64,000 nucleotides of DNA from Agreia sp. COWG (lineage in GTDB: Bacteria > Actinomycetota > Actinomycetes > Actinomycetales > Microbacteriaceae): positions 744,001 through 808,000 of the forward strand of contig NZ_LR882035.1 in NCBI RefSeq assembly GCF_904528075.1, given 5' to 3'. The notes below the pieces were generated by a model. That model saw only the letters and a list, made by a program, of their open reading frames with translations. It ran no database searches and was not told the DNA's origin. Both the position numbers and the translations under genes were made by a program. Positions 36,661 through 45,965 of this stretch are shown in pieces; within the stretch, counting starts at the first letter, position 1; every line of letters begins with the position of its first letter.

Positions 36661-37911
36661 ATGCCGGCGACTCCGAGCGTCCAGAGCCCAGGGCAGCCGT
36701 CGGTGCGCCCGCCCGCGGGCATCCTGAACCGCATGCGAGGATCGATCAGTCGCGTGCGCATCGAGGGTGTCGTGAGCCGAGCCACTGGCATCTTCGGATT
36801 CGCCTTCGCGCTGCAGTCACTGCCCTCGGTCATCGACTCCGGCACCTACCTCAAGCCCGCCTGGGCCCTCGCCCTGCCGATTGTTCTGTTCGGATGTCTG
36901 CTCGCGGTGGTCGTCACGTCGATCGTGGGCCGTGGTGTCGCCATCGCCACGGGGGTGATGGCCCTGGTGTTCGTGCTGGCCCTGGTGCTGTGGCCCGCGG
37001 CGGTGCTCTATCCGGATGCGGTGGCCGGCACCCAGCCGTGGCTCTGGTACCTCATGGTGATCGGCATGTCCTGCGCCGCAGTCTCGTTCAGTGTCTGGCT
37101 CGCTGCGTTCTACATCGGCATCCTGCCGTTCATCTACGCGGTCGTGCGCACACTTCCCTCGGGTGGGGAGGCATCTGTCGCCCTTGCCTCGCTCGATGCG
37201 TTCTACGTGTTCATCCTCGGGGCCTTCGCCCTGATTCTGGTGACCAGTCTGAGGCAGGCGGCCGATCGCGTCGACCGGGCGCAGGGCGCGGCCATGCTGC
37301 GCTATTCGGTGGCGGTCAAACAGGACGCGCTCGAGACCGAGAGGGTGCATGTCGACGCGCTGGTTCATGACAGGGTGCTCACGACGCTTCTCACCGCCGC
37401 GCGCAGCAGCACGGCGATGGAACGCGACCTCGTCGTGACGATGGCCGAGGGTGCACTCGACGCGCTTCGCTCCTCGGGCGATGGCGGCAATCCGGGGTTC
37501 GAGGTCGAGCTCGCCGATCTCGCGGACAGGCTGTCGGATGCCGCGCGAGTGCTCTCGTCGAGCATCGGTTTCGCCCGCGAGACGGTGCCGCAGCGAGCCA
37601 TTCCCGGAGACGTGGCCGAGGCGGTCTTCTCTGCGGCCGTTCAGGCGATGGTGAACAGCCTCCAGCACGCCGGAGTGCAGGCTGGAGCGGGGGAGCCCCT
37701 TCGTATCGTGTCGCTTCACGCCATGCACGGGCGCGGCTTCACGGTGCAGGTGTCCGACACCGGTGTCGGCTTCGATCCCGGAACCGTTCCCCAAGAGAGG
37801 TTGGGACTTCGGGTGAGCATCTGCGAGCGGGTCGCCGCGGTCGGCGGAGTAGTGCACGTGCAGTCGGTGCCCGAGGCCGGCACCTCGATCATGATCGTCT
37901 GGCCGGCATGA
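36661..37911 (+). CDS. sensor histidine kinase
   Basis: 416 residues. Six predicted transmembrane helices between residues 40 and 210 form the sensor, with no large extracellular loop. The phosphoacceptor His lies in the HisKA_3-like ALVHDRVLTTLLTA. The ATPase domain has the N-box VQAMVNSLQHAG and the G1 motif VSDTGVGFDPG, then GLRVSICERVAAVGG. The ATG at 36661 is favoured by the GGCAGG spacing; a GTG at 36652 would overlap the regulator stop. Its stop overlaps the next ATG (ATGA). Confidence 0.88.
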   Translation: MPATPSVQSPGQPSVRPPAGILNRMRGSISRVRIEGVVSRATGIFGFAFALQSLPSVIDSGTYLKPAWALALPIVLFGCLLAVVVTSIVGRGVAIATGVMALVFVLALVLWPAAVLYPDAVAGTQPWLWYLMVIGMSCAAVSFSVWLAAFYIGILPFIYAVVRTLPSGGEASVALASLDAFYVFILGAFALILVTSLRQAADRVDRAQGAAMLRYSVAVKQDALETERVHVDALVHDRVLTTLLTAARSSTAMERDLVVTMAEGALDALRSSGDGGNPGFEVELADLADRLSDAARVLSSSIGFARETVPQRAIPGDVAEAVFSAAVQAMVNSLQHAGVQAGAGEPLRIVSLHAMHGRGFTVQVSDTGVGFDPGTVPQERLGLRVSICERVAAVGGVVHVQSVPEAGTSIMIVWPA

Positions 37912-38927
37912 TCTCTGCACCGAGGTACGTCGTCATCTCACTGGCCGCCCTCTTCTCCGCCTACCACCTGGTTCTCGCCGTCTCGTCGATCGCCGTGCCA
38001 CGGGAGCCCGGGCCCGTGGTGGTGGCCATGATCATCTACGCCGCCATGACCATCCTGAGCCTGTGGGGGTCGCCAGCCCGCTCGATGCCTGCCTGGAACG
38101 CCGCCCTCAACGTCGCCGTGGGCATCGCCGTGTGCGTGCTCGTGCTGCCGCAGCTCGATCCGCGTGCGCAGAACGGCTACGCCACGTGGTTCGTCGCCGC
38201 GATTCTCACCCTGATGGTGATCACGGTCGTGCGGGGCCAGGTCATCTTCGCCTGGCTCGGGGTGGGAGCGACGACCGCGGCGATCACTGTCTGGGCCGAC
38301 CCCTTGGCGCTGACCACCACCGGCGTCGTGGGCGGCGCGATCATGGTGGGCATCGCGCACGCGTTGTCGGTGGCGCTCGTGCGGGCGCAGCAGGATGCCG
38401 CCCAGTACGCTCGGGCGGGCATCAAGGCGGCGGAGTGGCAGGCGAACCAGGAGGCCGTCCTGTACGAGCGGCGCCTCCGCCTCGAGCAGATGGACAGGCT
38501 GGCCGCCCCCATGCTGCACAGGATCGTCGCCACCGGCGGAGTCCTCGACGATGAGGAGAGGCGCGAGTGCCTGCACCTCGAGGCCGCCATCAGAGATGAG
38601 ATCCGCGGCCGATTGCTTCTGACCGACGAGGTGCGAGCCGAAGTCATGGCGGCCCGGCGGCGCGGCGTGCACGTCACGATGCTCGATGACGGTGGCCTGG
38701 ATGCGCTGCCCGAGGCGGACAGGCTGGCGGCTCTGGCCGAGCTCGTCGAGGTCGTCGACGGGGTCGAGGTCGACAGGCTCATCATCCGAACGGGAACAGA
38801 GGGCTCAGACACGGCGGTCTCGGTCGTGGGCCTCCGCGACGTCGGCGATGACGGAACGGCTGCCGCGTTGGGCCACGACACCGGTGACGATGAAGTGACT
38901 CTCTGGAGAGAGATTCCCCGACCGTAG
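37908..38927 (+). CDS. kinase-like membrane protein lacking catalytic motifs
   Basis: 339 residues. About six membrane helices occupy the first 165 residues, followed by a cytoplasmic helix (AEWQANQEAVLYERRLRLEQMDRLAAPMLHRIV) that looks like a histidine kinase dimerisation helix, and then a compact C-terminal part. No N, G1 or G2 box of a histidine kinase ATPase is visible. It is translated by coupling with the kinase gene (ATGA) and probably modulates that two-component system. Assignment as a degenerate kinase is inference. A strong hairpin follows the gene. Confidence 0.6.
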   Translation: MISAPRYVVISLAALFSAYHLVLAVSSIAVPREPGPVVVAMIIYAAMTILSLWGSPARSMPAWNAALNVAVGIAVCVLVLPQLDPRAQNGYATWFVAAILTLMVITVVRGQVIFAWLGVGATTAAITVWADPLALTTTGVVGGAIMVGIAHALSVALVRAQQDAAQYARAGIKAAEWQANQEAVLYERRLRLEQMDRLAAPMLHRIVATGGVLDDEERRECLHLEAAIRDEIRGRLLLTDEVRAEVMAARRRGVHVTMLDDGGLDALPEADRLAALAELVEVVDGVEVDRLIIRTGTEGSDTAVSVVGLRDVGDDGTAAALGHDTGDDEVTLWREIPRP

Positions 38928-38951
38928 CTTCCCCCGCTACGGTTGTTAATC

Positions 38952-38988
38952 CGAGTCAGGGCGCTAACCCGAATAGCGCCCTGACTCG
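38952..38988. terminator. perfect 15-bp stem after the two-component operon
   Basis: CGAGTCAGGGCGCTA (38952-38966) and its exact complement (38974-38988) with a seven-base loop, 24 bp after the last stop. No U-tract, but the stem is strong and symmetric, fitting a bidirectional terminator between this operon and the accE side. Confidence 0.65.
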
Positions 38989-39016
38989 CCCCCGATTCAC
39001 TGCCCGCTTACCCTAG

Positions 39017-39106
39017 ATGACAGTGACCGGCGATGCGGATCCCGAAGGACAGCACCTAGCAATGTCAACTATCGTGCACTGGTCGAGGGCGTACCAGTCG
39101 GCATAA
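39017..39106 (+). CDS. possible small protein of 29 residues
   Basis: An ATG at 39017 opens a 30-codon frame (MTVTGDADPEGQHLAMSTIV, ending RAYQSA) in the gap between the terminator and accE. An internal ATG at codon 16 has AAGGA about 18 bases upstream. A -10-like TACCCT lies two bases before the first ATG and eight bases before the in-frame GTG at 39023. I know no homologue; coding status is uncertain. Confidence 0.25.
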   Translation: MTVTGDADPEGQHLAMSTIVHWSRAYQSA

Positions 39107-39123
39107 ATGAGGACATGCCTTAA

Positions 39124-39381
39124 TCAGGTGTGACGCCGCCATTCGCCGGGGCTGGGGTGGATGGGCGTGCGCAGGTCGCGGCGAGACTTCTCCCAGCCGC
39201 TGGAATCGACCTTCGAGGCCGTGTCGGAACCTGTAGAGGACGCGCCTGCGCCAGCGAAGGCGGTCTGGGCGACGGCCGTGACGGCCGCGATCTGCTGCGC
39301 GGTGAGATCACCGGTCACGATCGTGATGTCGGTGGCGCCTGGCTCGGGTTGGGGCACGGCGCGAGGGGTCGATTCGATCAC
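39124..39381 (-). CDS. accE: acyl-CoA carboxylase epsilon subunit
   Basis: 85 residues. Actinobacterial epsilon subunits are small, have an Ala-rich helical middle and end in a basic, Pro-Gly motif; here the tail is LRTPIHPSPGEWRRHT, and a central helix DLTAQQIAAVTAVAQTAF is clear. It stabilises the AccA3-AccD5 holoenzyme. The GTG at 39381 is the only in-frame start before a stop; no good ribosome site is evident. It lies 76 bp after accD5, its normal partner in gene order. Confidence 0.8.
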   Translation of the reverse strand: MIESTPRAVPQPEPGATDITIVTGDLTAQQIAAVTAVAQTAFAGAGASSTGSDTASKVDSSGWEKSRRDLRTPIHPSPGEWRRHT

Positions 39382-39457
39382 GGTGTCGAGGCTACATGAG
39401 GGTATTCGGGCGGGAGGACCTCACCAGGACCCCCGCCTGCGACTCGTTCGCGAGATA

Positions 39458-41092
39458 TCACAGCGGAATGTTGCCGTGCTTCTTCGTCGGCAATGACGCG
39501 CGCTTCGTGCGCAGCGCGCGCAACGCCTTCACGACCGCCACCCGCGTGGCGGCCGGCTCGATCACACCGTCGAGCTCGCCGCGCTCGGCCGCGAGGAACG
39601 GAGAGGCCACGTTGTAGGTGTACTCGTTGGCCAGCTTCGTGCGCACGGCCGCCACATCTTCGCCGGCCTCCTCGGCTCGCTTGATCTCGCCGCGGTAGAG
39701 GATGTTCACCGCGCCCTGGCCTCCCATGACCGCGATCTCCGCTGTCGGCCAGGCGAGGTTGATGTCGGCTCCGAGCTGCTTCGAGCCCATCACGATGTAC
39801 GCCCCGCCGTAGGCCTTGCGGGTGATGACGGTGATGAGGGGAACGGTCGCCTCGGCGTACGCATAGAGCAGCTTCGCGCCGCGCCGGATGACGCCCGTCC
39901 ACTCCTGATCTGTTCCGGGAAGGTAACCCGGAACATCCACCAGCGTGAGGATCGGGATGGAGAAGGCGTCGCAGAAGCGCACGAAGCGCGCGGCCTTCTC
40001 GCCGGCCTCGATGTTGAGTGTTCCGGCCATGGCGTTCGGCTGGTTCGCCACGATTCCGACAGAGCGGCCCTCGATGCGTGCGAAGCCCACCACGATGTTC
40101 GGCGCGAACAGGGGCTGCGTCTCGAGGAACTCGCCCCCATCGACGATGTGCTCGATGACCGTGTGCACGTCATAGGGCTGGTTCGGCGAGTCGGGGATGA
40201 GGGTGTTGAGGCGGCGATCGGCATCGGTGATCTCGAGCTCGACCTCGCTGTCGTACACCGGGGCATCGGACAGGTTGTTGTCGGGCAGGTAGCTGATCAG
40301 GCCGCGCGCGTAGTCGAGCGCGTCGTCTTCGTCGCTCGCGAGGTAGTGCGAGACGCCCGAGACCGTGTTGTGGGTGAGGGCCCCTCCCAGCTCCTCCATT
40401 CCGACGTCTTCTCCGGTGACGGTCTTGATCACGTCGGGGCCGGTGACGAACATCTGGGAGGTCTTGTCGACCATGATCACGAAGTCGGTGAGGGCGGGGG
40501 AGTACACCGCGCCGCCCGCGGCGGGGCCCATCACGATGGAGATCTGCGGGATGACGCCGGACGCCTGCGTGTTGCGGCGGAAGATCTCTCCGTACTTGCC
40601 CAGGGCGACGACGCCTTCTTGGATGCGCGCCCCGCCCGAGTCGAGCATGCCGATAATGGGCACGCCTGTCTTCAGTGCCAGATCCATGACCTTGATGATC
40701 TTCTCGCCGGCGACCTCGCCGAGCGAGCCTCCGAAGATCGTGAAGTCCTGCGAGTACACAGCGACCTGGCGGCCGTGGATGGTGCCCGTTCCGGTGACGA
40801 CAGCGTCGCCGTAGGGCCGGGACTTCTCCATGCCGAACGCGACCGTGCGGTGACGCACGAACTCGTCGATCTCGACGAAGGAGCCCGCATCGAGCAGCTC
40901 GTCGATGCGCTCTCGGGCGGTCTTCTTGCCCTTCTTGTGCTGCTTCGCGATGGCGGCCTCGCCGCTGGCGGTCACCGCCTCGTGGTACCGGTTCTTCAGA
41001 TCGGCCAGCTTGCCCGCCGTGGTGTACATATCTGGCACGGTCATGTCGGGGACTGTCGTTTCGGGCGCCTGTGCGGCTACGTCTTCGCTCAC
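39458..41092 (-). CDS. accD5: acyl-CoA carboxylase beta (carboxyltransferase) subunit
   Basis: 544 residues, carboxyl transferase fold in two halves. [16 protein letters not shown] and [17 protein letters not shown] bind biotin and CoA in the N-half; [21 protein letters not shown] and [12 protein letters not shown] are in the C-half. It moves the carboxyl group from biotin on AccA3 to acetyl- or propionyl-CoA. The N-terminus contains a short tandem repeat [10 protein letters not shown]. The GTG at 41092 lies six bases after TAGAGT and lacks a ribosome site. Divergent from birA. Confidence 0.95.
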   Translation of the reverse strand: MSEDVAAQAPETTVPDMTVPDMYTTAGKLADLKNRYHEAVTASGEAAIAKQHKKGKKTARERIDELLDAGSFVEIDEFVRHRTVAFGMEKSRPYGDAVVTGTGTIHGRQVAVYSQDFTIFGGSLGEVAGEKIIKVMDLALKTGVPIIGMLDSGGARIQEGVVALGKYGEIFRRNTQASGVIPQISIVMGPAAGGAVYSPALTDFVIMVDKTSQMFVTGPDVIKTVTGEDVGMEELGGALTHNTVSGVSHYLASDEDDALDYARGLISYLPDNNLSDAPVYDSEVELEITDADRRLNTLIPDSPNQPYDVHTVIEHIVDGGEFLETQPLFAPNIVVGFARIEGRSVGIVANQPNAMAGTLNIEAGEKAARFVRFCDAFSIPILTLVDVPGYLPGTDQEWTGVIRRGAKLLYAYAEATVPLITVITRKAYGGAYIVMGSKQLGADINLAWPTAEIAVMGGQGAVNILYRGEIKRAEEAGEDVAAVRTKLANEYTYNVASPFLAAERGELDGVIEPAATRVAVVKALRALRTKRASLPTKKHGNIPL

Positions 41093-41098
41093 CGGTTC

Positions 41099-41104
41099 AC
41101 TCTA
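41099..41104 (-). promoter_or_regulatory. -10 box TAGAGT for leaderless accD5
   Basis: TAGAGT on the minus strand, six bases, then GTG at 41092; no ribosome site. Confidence 0.5.
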
Positions 41105-41208
41105 CCGGCCAGCCATCCTCGCCAACCGTTGGTCGAAAGCTACAAACTTGGCGTGCATCCGTTGGCCTTGGCCCGGGTGACCGACCCTGTGTGTGCACCC
41201 TCGCCGCC

Positions 41209-41214
41209 TAAAGT
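41209..41214 (+). promoter_or_regulatory. -10 box TAAAGT for leaderless birA
   Basis: TAAAGT, six bases (GAGCCT), then ATG at 41221; no ribosome site. With the accD5 box this makes a compact divergent promoter region. Confidence 0.5.
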
Positions 41215-41220
41215 GAGCCT

Positions 41221-42051
41221 ATGAATCTGCCCCTGAGCACCGCCGTCGCAGAGAGACTCGACTGGCTCTCGCACACCGGATCCACGAACGACGACCTCGT
41301 CGAGCGCGCCACGGGCCCGGATGCGGCTGCCTGGCCCGATCTGTCGGTCGTCGCCACCGACACCCAGACCAGGGGCAGGGGCAGGCTCGGCCGAGAGTGG
41401 ATCGCGCCCGCCGGAAAGTGCCTCGCGGCATCGGTACTGCTACGGCAGAAGATAGGCGCGGGCTCGGCCGTTCCCGCCGACAACCTCGGTTGGTTGCCCC
41501 TGATGGCGGGTGCCGCAATGACTCGGGTCGTGCGCTCTCTCATCGAGGGCGAGGTCGGCCATGCGACGGACGTGCATCACCGCCCCGTCACCAGCCTCAA
41601 ATGGCCGAACGACGTACTGGTCGACGGCCGCAAGGTCAGCGGTATCCTCAGCGAGCTCGTTCCCGACGTGGGCGTCGTTGTCGGCGCAGGGCTCAACATC
41701 TCGCTCGAGGAGCACGAGCTGCCCGTGCCCACCGCCACCTCGCTCACCCTCGCCGGGGTGAGCCACGCGTCGCTCGATTCTGCGCTCGCGGGCTACATCA
41801 TCACCCTGTCGCGCCTGTATCGCGATTTTGTCCGCTACGACGGCGACGCCATCGAGAGCGGCCTGCACGCCACGGTCACGGCTCTCTGCGGCACCCTCGG
41901 CGCCCCCGTGCTGGCCGAGTTGCCCGGGGGAGAGGTCGTCTCCGGCATCGCTCGGGAGATAGACGAATGCGGGCGCCTCGGTATCGATCGGGACTCGGAT
42001 GGCTGGAGAGTCGTCGTGGCCGCGGGGGATATCACCCACCTGAAGGTTTAA
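41221..42051 (+). CDS. birA: biotin-[acetyl-CoA-carboxylase] ligase
   Basis: 276 residues, without the N-terminal helix-turn-helix of E. coli BirA, so an enzyme only. HTGSTNDDLVERA and the biotin-binding TQTRGRGRLGREWIAP block are near residues 20-60; LKWPNDVLVDGRKVSGILSEL is the second signature, with the catalytic lysine. It biotinylates the BCCP lysine of AccA3. Divergent from accD5, consistent with biotin-dependent carboxylation. Confidence 0.95.
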   Translation: MNLPLSTAVAERLDWLSHTGSTNDDLVERATGPDAAAWPDLSVVATDTQTRGRGRLGREWIAPAGKCLAASVLLRQKIGAGSAVPADNLGWLPLMAGAAMTRVVRSLIEGEVGHATDVHHRPVTSLKWPNDVLVDGRKVSGILSELVPDVGVVVGAGLNISLEEHELPVPTATSLTLAGVSHASLDSALAGYIITLSRLYRDFVRYDGDAIESGLHATVTALCGTLGAPVLAELPGGEVVSGIAREIDECGRLGIDRDSDGWRVVVAAGDITHLKV

Positions 42052-42058
42052 TAGGCCC

Positions 42059-42772
42059 ATGCCTGCCTCGTACCAGACGCCTCCGAGCTTCGGCGAGCTC
42101 GTGCACGGTACCGACGCGGCGACCGAGATCTACCCGCGCACCCCGGCCGGCCCCGCGCCATCGGCGTGGTCCGAGACCGTGGCAACCGAGGGCATCCGGC
42201 CCCCCGTGCGGGAGACCGCGGATTCGGCCGCTGTGCACGCCGAGCCCGAGCGGGTCGTCGCGCGTTTTCGCTCGCACGGACGGGCCCTCTTCTTTCCGAC
42301 CGTCTTCGTGATCGCGCTGGCGGGGGCGACGGGGTACTTCGCGGGCTGGTTCGCGATCGAGTGGCAGAATTGGGCCGTGCTCGCGGGTGCCGCCGTGCTG
42401 AGCGTGCTGTTCTTCTTCGCGCCGCTCGTGCGATGGCTGAGCACCCGCTACGTGATCACCACACGGCGCATCATCTTCAGACGGGGCCTCGTCATCAACA
42501 CCCGCAGCGAGCTGTTGATGGGACGGGCTCACGAGTTGACCGTGCGCAAGTCGTTGCTGCAGTCGATGTTCCGTTGCGGAGACGTGCGCATCGGCACGGG
42601 GCCGGGGGAGTTCGTGGTCTTGAAGGATGTGCCCCAGGCGGATCTGGTGCTCACCGTGCTGGGAGATCTGCTGGAGACGCAGCATGTTCCCGCGCATTCC
42701 ACGGTGCGGTTCCGCCGCACGCAGGCCGACATCCCGTGGTGGGAAGACCCGGCGCTGGCTCAGCGCGAGTAG
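42059..42772 (+). CDS. bacterial PH domain membrane protein
   Basis: 237 residues. A Pro-rich cytoplasmic N-terminus of about 75 residues, two membrane helices (LFFPTVFVIALAGATGYFAGWF and WAVLAGAAVLSVLFFFAPLV), then a bacterial PH-like domain (bPH2/DUF304) beginning STRYVITTRRIIFRRGLVI and containing the RAHELTVRKSLLQSMFRCGDV pattern. The role is unknown; the homologue sits beside purK and birA in mycobacteria too. The gene starts seven bases after the birA stop. Confidence 0.82.
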   Translation: MPASYQTPPSFGELVHGTDAATEIYPRTPAGPAPSAWSETVATEGIRPPVRETADSAAVHAEPERVVARFRSHGRALFFPTVFVIALAGATGYFAGWFAIEWQNWAVLAGAAVLSVLFFFAPLVRWLSTRYVITTRRIIFRRGLVINTRSELLMGRAHELTVRKSLLQSMFRCGDVRIGTGPGEFVVLKDVPQADLVLTVLGDLLETQHVPAHSTVRFRRTQADIPWWEDPALAQRE

Positions 42773-42787
42773 CACGCACCGACTAGT

Positions 42788-42793
42788 TAAACT
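42788..42793 (+). promoter_or_regulatory. -10 box TAAACT for leaderless purK
   Basis: TAAACT, six bases (GGCCCC), then ATG at 42800; no ribosome site. Confidence 0.5.
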
Positions 42794-42799
42794 GGCCCC

Positions 42800-43936
42800 A
42801 TGGCATATCGCGTGGGTGTAATCGGTGGCGGACAGCTGGCTCGAATGATGGTTCCCGCGGCGGTGAACCTCGGGTTGGACATCTCGGTTCTGGCCGAGAA
42901 CGAGGGATCGTCGGCGAACATCGCGGCGAGCGTCGTGGGTGACTACCTCGACCGCGAGACGGTGCTCGCCTTCGCCCGCACCGTCGACGTCGTCACGTTC
43001 GACCACGAGCACGTCCCCCAGCCCATCCTCCGCGCTCTCGTCGAGGCCGGTCACGCGGTGCATCCCGGACCGGATGCGCTGCGGTACGCGCAGGACAAGA
43101 TCGCGATGCGGCAGAAGCTCGAGCAGCTCGGGGTGCCCGTGCCCGTCTGGGCTGCCGTCGGCACCGCGTCCGAGCTCGACGCCTTCATCGCCGACAACGG
43201 CGGGCACGCCGTGGTGAAGACCCCGCGCGGTGGCTACGACGGCAAGGGCGTGCGGGTCGTCTCGAGCGCCGCTGAGGTCGCGGACTGGTTCATCGCTCTC
43301 GCCGAGGACGGCAATGACGGGGCGTTGCTCGCCGAAGAGCGAGTGGACTTCCGCCGAGAACTGGCCCAGATGGTCGCCCGCCGGCCGTCGGGCGAGACGC
43401 AGCTGTGGCCCGTGGTCGAGTCCGTGCAGCTCGGCGGCGTGTGTGCCGAGGTCATCGCCCCCGCTCCGCGGAGCGCGGGCGTTGTCGCCGACGCCGCAGC
43501 CGACATGGCCATCGCCATCGCGGAGGGAATCGGCGTGACGGGCGTCCTCGCCGTCGAGCTCTTCGAGACGACCGACCAGCGCCTGCTGGTGAATGAGCTG
43601 GCGATGCGGCCGCACAACACCGGACACTGGACGATCGACGGCTCGACGACGAGTCAGTTCGAGCAGCACCTGCGGGCCGTTCTCGATCTTCCATTGGGCG
43701 CGACCGGATGCCGCGACACGTGGAGCGTGATGGTCAACATCCTGGGCGGGCCCGCCGACGGCTCGTTGGCCGACCGCTACGCCCTCGCTTTCGCAGACCA
43801 GCCCACGGTTAAGGTGCACAACTATGGCAAGGCTCCCCGGCCCGGCCGCAAGGTGGGCCATGTCACCGCCTGTGGAGACGACCTCGACCAGGTTGTCTTC
43901 GAGGCGCGCGCCGCAGCAGCTTTCTTCAAGAACTGA
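42800..43936 (+). CDS. purK: 5-(carboxyamino)imidazole ribonucleotide synthase
   Basis: 378 residues, ATP-grasp enzyme of purine synthesis converting AIR and bicarbonate to N5-CAIR. VGVIGGGQLARMM at the start, TFDHEHVP, VKTPRGGYDGKGVRVV, VELFETTDQRLLVNELAMRPHNTGHWT in order are family signatures. Works with PurE directly downstream. ATG at 42800 begins a leaderless-type message. Confidence 0.96.
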   Translation: MAYRVGVIGGGQLARMMVPAAVNLGLDISVLAENEGSSANIAASVVGDYLDRETVLAFARTVDVVTFDHEHVPQPILRALVEAGHAVHPGPDALRYAQDKIAMRQKLEQLGVPVPVWAAVGTASELDAFIADNGGHAVVKTPRGGYDGKGVRVVSSAAEVADWFIALAEDGNDGALLAEERVDFRRELAQMVARRPSGETQLWPVVESVQLGGVCAEVIAPAPRSAGVVADAAADMAIAIAEGIGVTGVLAVELFETTDQRLLVNELAMRPHNTGHWTIDGSTTSQFEQHLRAVLDLPLGATGCRDTWSVMVNILGGPADGSLADRYALAFADQPTVKVHNYGKAPRPGRKVGHVTACGDDLDQVVFEARAAAAFFKN

Positions 43937-43940
43937 CGTT

Positions 43941-43946
43941 TAGCAT
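43941..43946 (+). promoter_or_regulatory. -10 box TAGCAT for leaderless purE
   Basis: TAGCAT, six bases (GGGCAA), then ATG at 43953, inside the 16-bp gap after purK. It would allow purE to be transcribed separately from purK. Confidence 0.45.
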
Positions 43947-43952
43947 GGGCAA

Positions 43953-44453
43953 ATGCCCGAACACATGCCGCTCGTCGGTGTCGTCATGGGGTCTGACTCA
44001 GACTTCTCCGTGATGGCCGCCGCTGTCGACGTCCTCAAGGACTTCGGCGTCTCCCACGAGGTCGAGGTCGTATCGGCCCATCGCACCCCCGAGAAGATGA
44101 TCGAATACGGGCGCTCCGCCAGGGATCGCGGACTCAAGGTCATCATCGCCGGTGCCGGCGGCGCCGCACACCTGCCAGGAATGCTCGCAGCCGTCACGAC
44201 CCTCCCCGTCATCGGCGTGCCCGTACCCCTCGCCCGCCTCGACGGCCTGGACTCGCTGCTGTCCATCGTGCAGATGCCCGCGGGCATCCCCGTCGCCACC
44301 GTGTCGATCGGCGGCGCGACGAACGCCGGGCTTCTGGCCGTCGGCATCCTGTCGACGTTCGACGAGATCCTCGCGGGCAAGCTCGGTGACTACAGGGAGA
44401 GCCTCACGACGCTCGTCGAGAAGAAGAATCAGGATCTGAAGTCGAGATTATGA
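43953..44453 (+). CDS. purE: N5-carboxyaminoimidazole ribonucleotide mutase
   Basis: 166 residues, class I Pur[15 protein letters not shown] carries the active-site [14 protein letters not shown] the catalytic His, and [14 protein letters not shown] the third signature. It converts N5-CAIR to CAIR. Its stop overlaps the LCP gene start as ATGA, so the two are translationally coupled despite unrelated functions. Confidence 0.96.
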   Translation: MPEHMPLVGVVMGSDSDFSVMAAAVDVLKDFGVSHEVEVVSAHRTPEKMIEYGRSARDRGLKVIIAGAGGAAHLPGMLAAVTTLPVIGVPVPLARLDGLDSLLSIVQMPAGIPVATVSIGGATNAGLLAVGILSTFDEILAGKLGDYRESLTTLVEKKNQDLKSRL

Positions 44454-45808
44454 GTACAACCTCCGCCCCGATCCGCTACCCGGATGTGAGTTCCCCGAAG
44501 GTCATGACGGCCCGTGCCTGGGTGCTCGTCGTCTTGAACTTCGTGCTGCCCGGATCGGCCCAGGTTCTCGCCGGAAACCGAAAACTGGGACGTTTAGGAC
44601 TCGGCTGCACGCTGGCGCTCATCGGGCTCGCCGTCGTGGGCATGGTGGTCTACTTCATCTGGCCACAGATGATCTATTCGATCCTGACCATCGAGTGGAC
44701 ACTCTGGGCCCTGCAGATAGTGCTCATCGCTTATGCCATCCTGTGGGTGGTCTTGACGCTCGACGCCCTCCGCCTGGTGCGACTCGTGCGCACGAGGCCA
44801 AAGGCCCGGGGCTGGATCGCGGCATTCACCACGATTCTCCTCGTCGTCGTGGCCGGGGGAGCGGGCTACGGCGCCTACCTCGTGAACGTGACGAGAGACA
44901 CCGTGTCGTCGATCTTCGCCGTGCAGGCCGCCGCCGCGCCGCCCGTGAACGGGCGCTACAACATCCTGCTGCTGGGCGGAGACGCGGGCGCCGACCGCGA
45001 CGGGCTCCGCCCCGACAGCATGACCGTCGTCAGCATCGAGGCCGACACGGGCAGGGCCACCATGATCGGCATCCCGCGCGATCTGCAGCAGGTCCCTTTT
45101 CCGAAGGGCTCGCCGCTCATCGGCTCGGACTTCGATGAGAACGGCACCGGTTCCTACGACTGCGGTTCCGATTGCCAGATCAGCTTTCTCTACCCGCGCA
45201 TGGAGGCATACCCCGAGTACGCGGCGCTGTATCCGGATGCCGAGGCCCAAGGGTCGAACCCCGGCATCGAGGCGACGAAGGATGCTATCGAGGGAGCACT
45301 CGACATCAGCATCCAGTACTACGTGCTCATCGACATGCAGGGCTTTGCTCAGCTGATCGACGCATTGGGCGGGGTCGACATCAACGTCACCGAGCGGCTG
45401 CCGATCGGCGGCGACGAGAACCTCAACGAGGTCGAGGGCTGGATCGAACCAGGCGAACAGCACATGGATGGCACGACCGCGCTCTGGTACGCACGCTCCC
45501 GGCACACGACGAGCGACTACGACCGGATGGGCCGCCAGCGCGAGCTGCAGACGGCGATCCTCACCCAATTCACCCCGGCCAACGTGTTGAGCAAGTTCCA
45601 GGGGATTGCCAACGCGGGTGCCGACGTCGTCAAAACGAATGTGCCGCAATCGACGCTGGCGTACTTCCTCGATCTGGCGCTGAAGACCAAGAGCCTGCCC
45701 ATAGACAACGTCGAGCTGGTTCCGCCGCAGGTCGACCCCGAGAACCCGGATTGGGATACGGTAAGGCAGACGGTCGCCGCCGCTATGGTGCTGAGCAGCG
45801 CGAAGTAG
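44450..45808 (+). CDS. LytR-CpsA-Psr (LCP) family glycopolymer ligase
   Basis: 452 residues. Unusually for LCP proteins it has about four N-terminal membrane helices (residues 20-150) before an extracytoplasmic LCP domain. [39 protein letters not shown] with the conserved Arg, [19 protein letters not shown], and [23 protein letters not shown] are the core motifs. LCP enzymes move lipid-linked glycopolymers onto peptidoglycan. Placed at the edge of the polysaccharide locus, it is a candidate ligase for its product; that link is inference. Confidence 0.92.
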   Translation: MSTTSAPIRYPDVSSPKVMTARAWVLVVLNFVLPGSAQVLAGNRKLGRLGLGCTLALIGLAVVGMVVYFIWPQMIYSILTIEWTLWALQIVLIAYAILWVVLTLDALRLVRLVRTRPKARGWIAAFTTILLVVVAGGAGYGAYLVNVTRDTVSSIFAVQAAAAPPVNGRYNILLLGGDAGADRDGLRPDSMTVVSIEADTGRATMIGIPRDLQQVPFPKGSPLIGSDFDENGTGSYDCGSDCQISFLYPRMEAYPEYAALYPDAEAQGSNPGIEATKDAIEGALDISIQYYVLIDMQGFAQLIDALGGVDINVTERLPIGGDENLNEVEGWIEPGEQHMDGTTALWYARSRHTTSDYDRMGRQRELQTAILTQFTPANVLSKFQGIANAGADVVKTNVPQSTLAYFLDLALKTKSLPIDNVELVPPQVDPENPDWDTVRQTVAAAMVLSSAK

Positions 45809-45965
45809 GCGGTGCGGCGCAGCATTAGTTCGATGCTCAGCTCGCAGGGGCGACGGTGGGGATTCGACGTCGCAACGCCGATGTCACCGACGCATCGTGC
45901 GTTGGGTATGCTCCCAAAGGCCACGGCCAGTGATTCGCGAGCAAGCTCTGAGGGACTGATTACCA

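Noticed and set aside
41000..41092. [10 protein letters not shown] repeat at the accD5 N-terminus as a sign of assembly error
   Set aside because: A 5-residue duplication in a disordered N-terminal segment is ordinary and leaves the frame intact.
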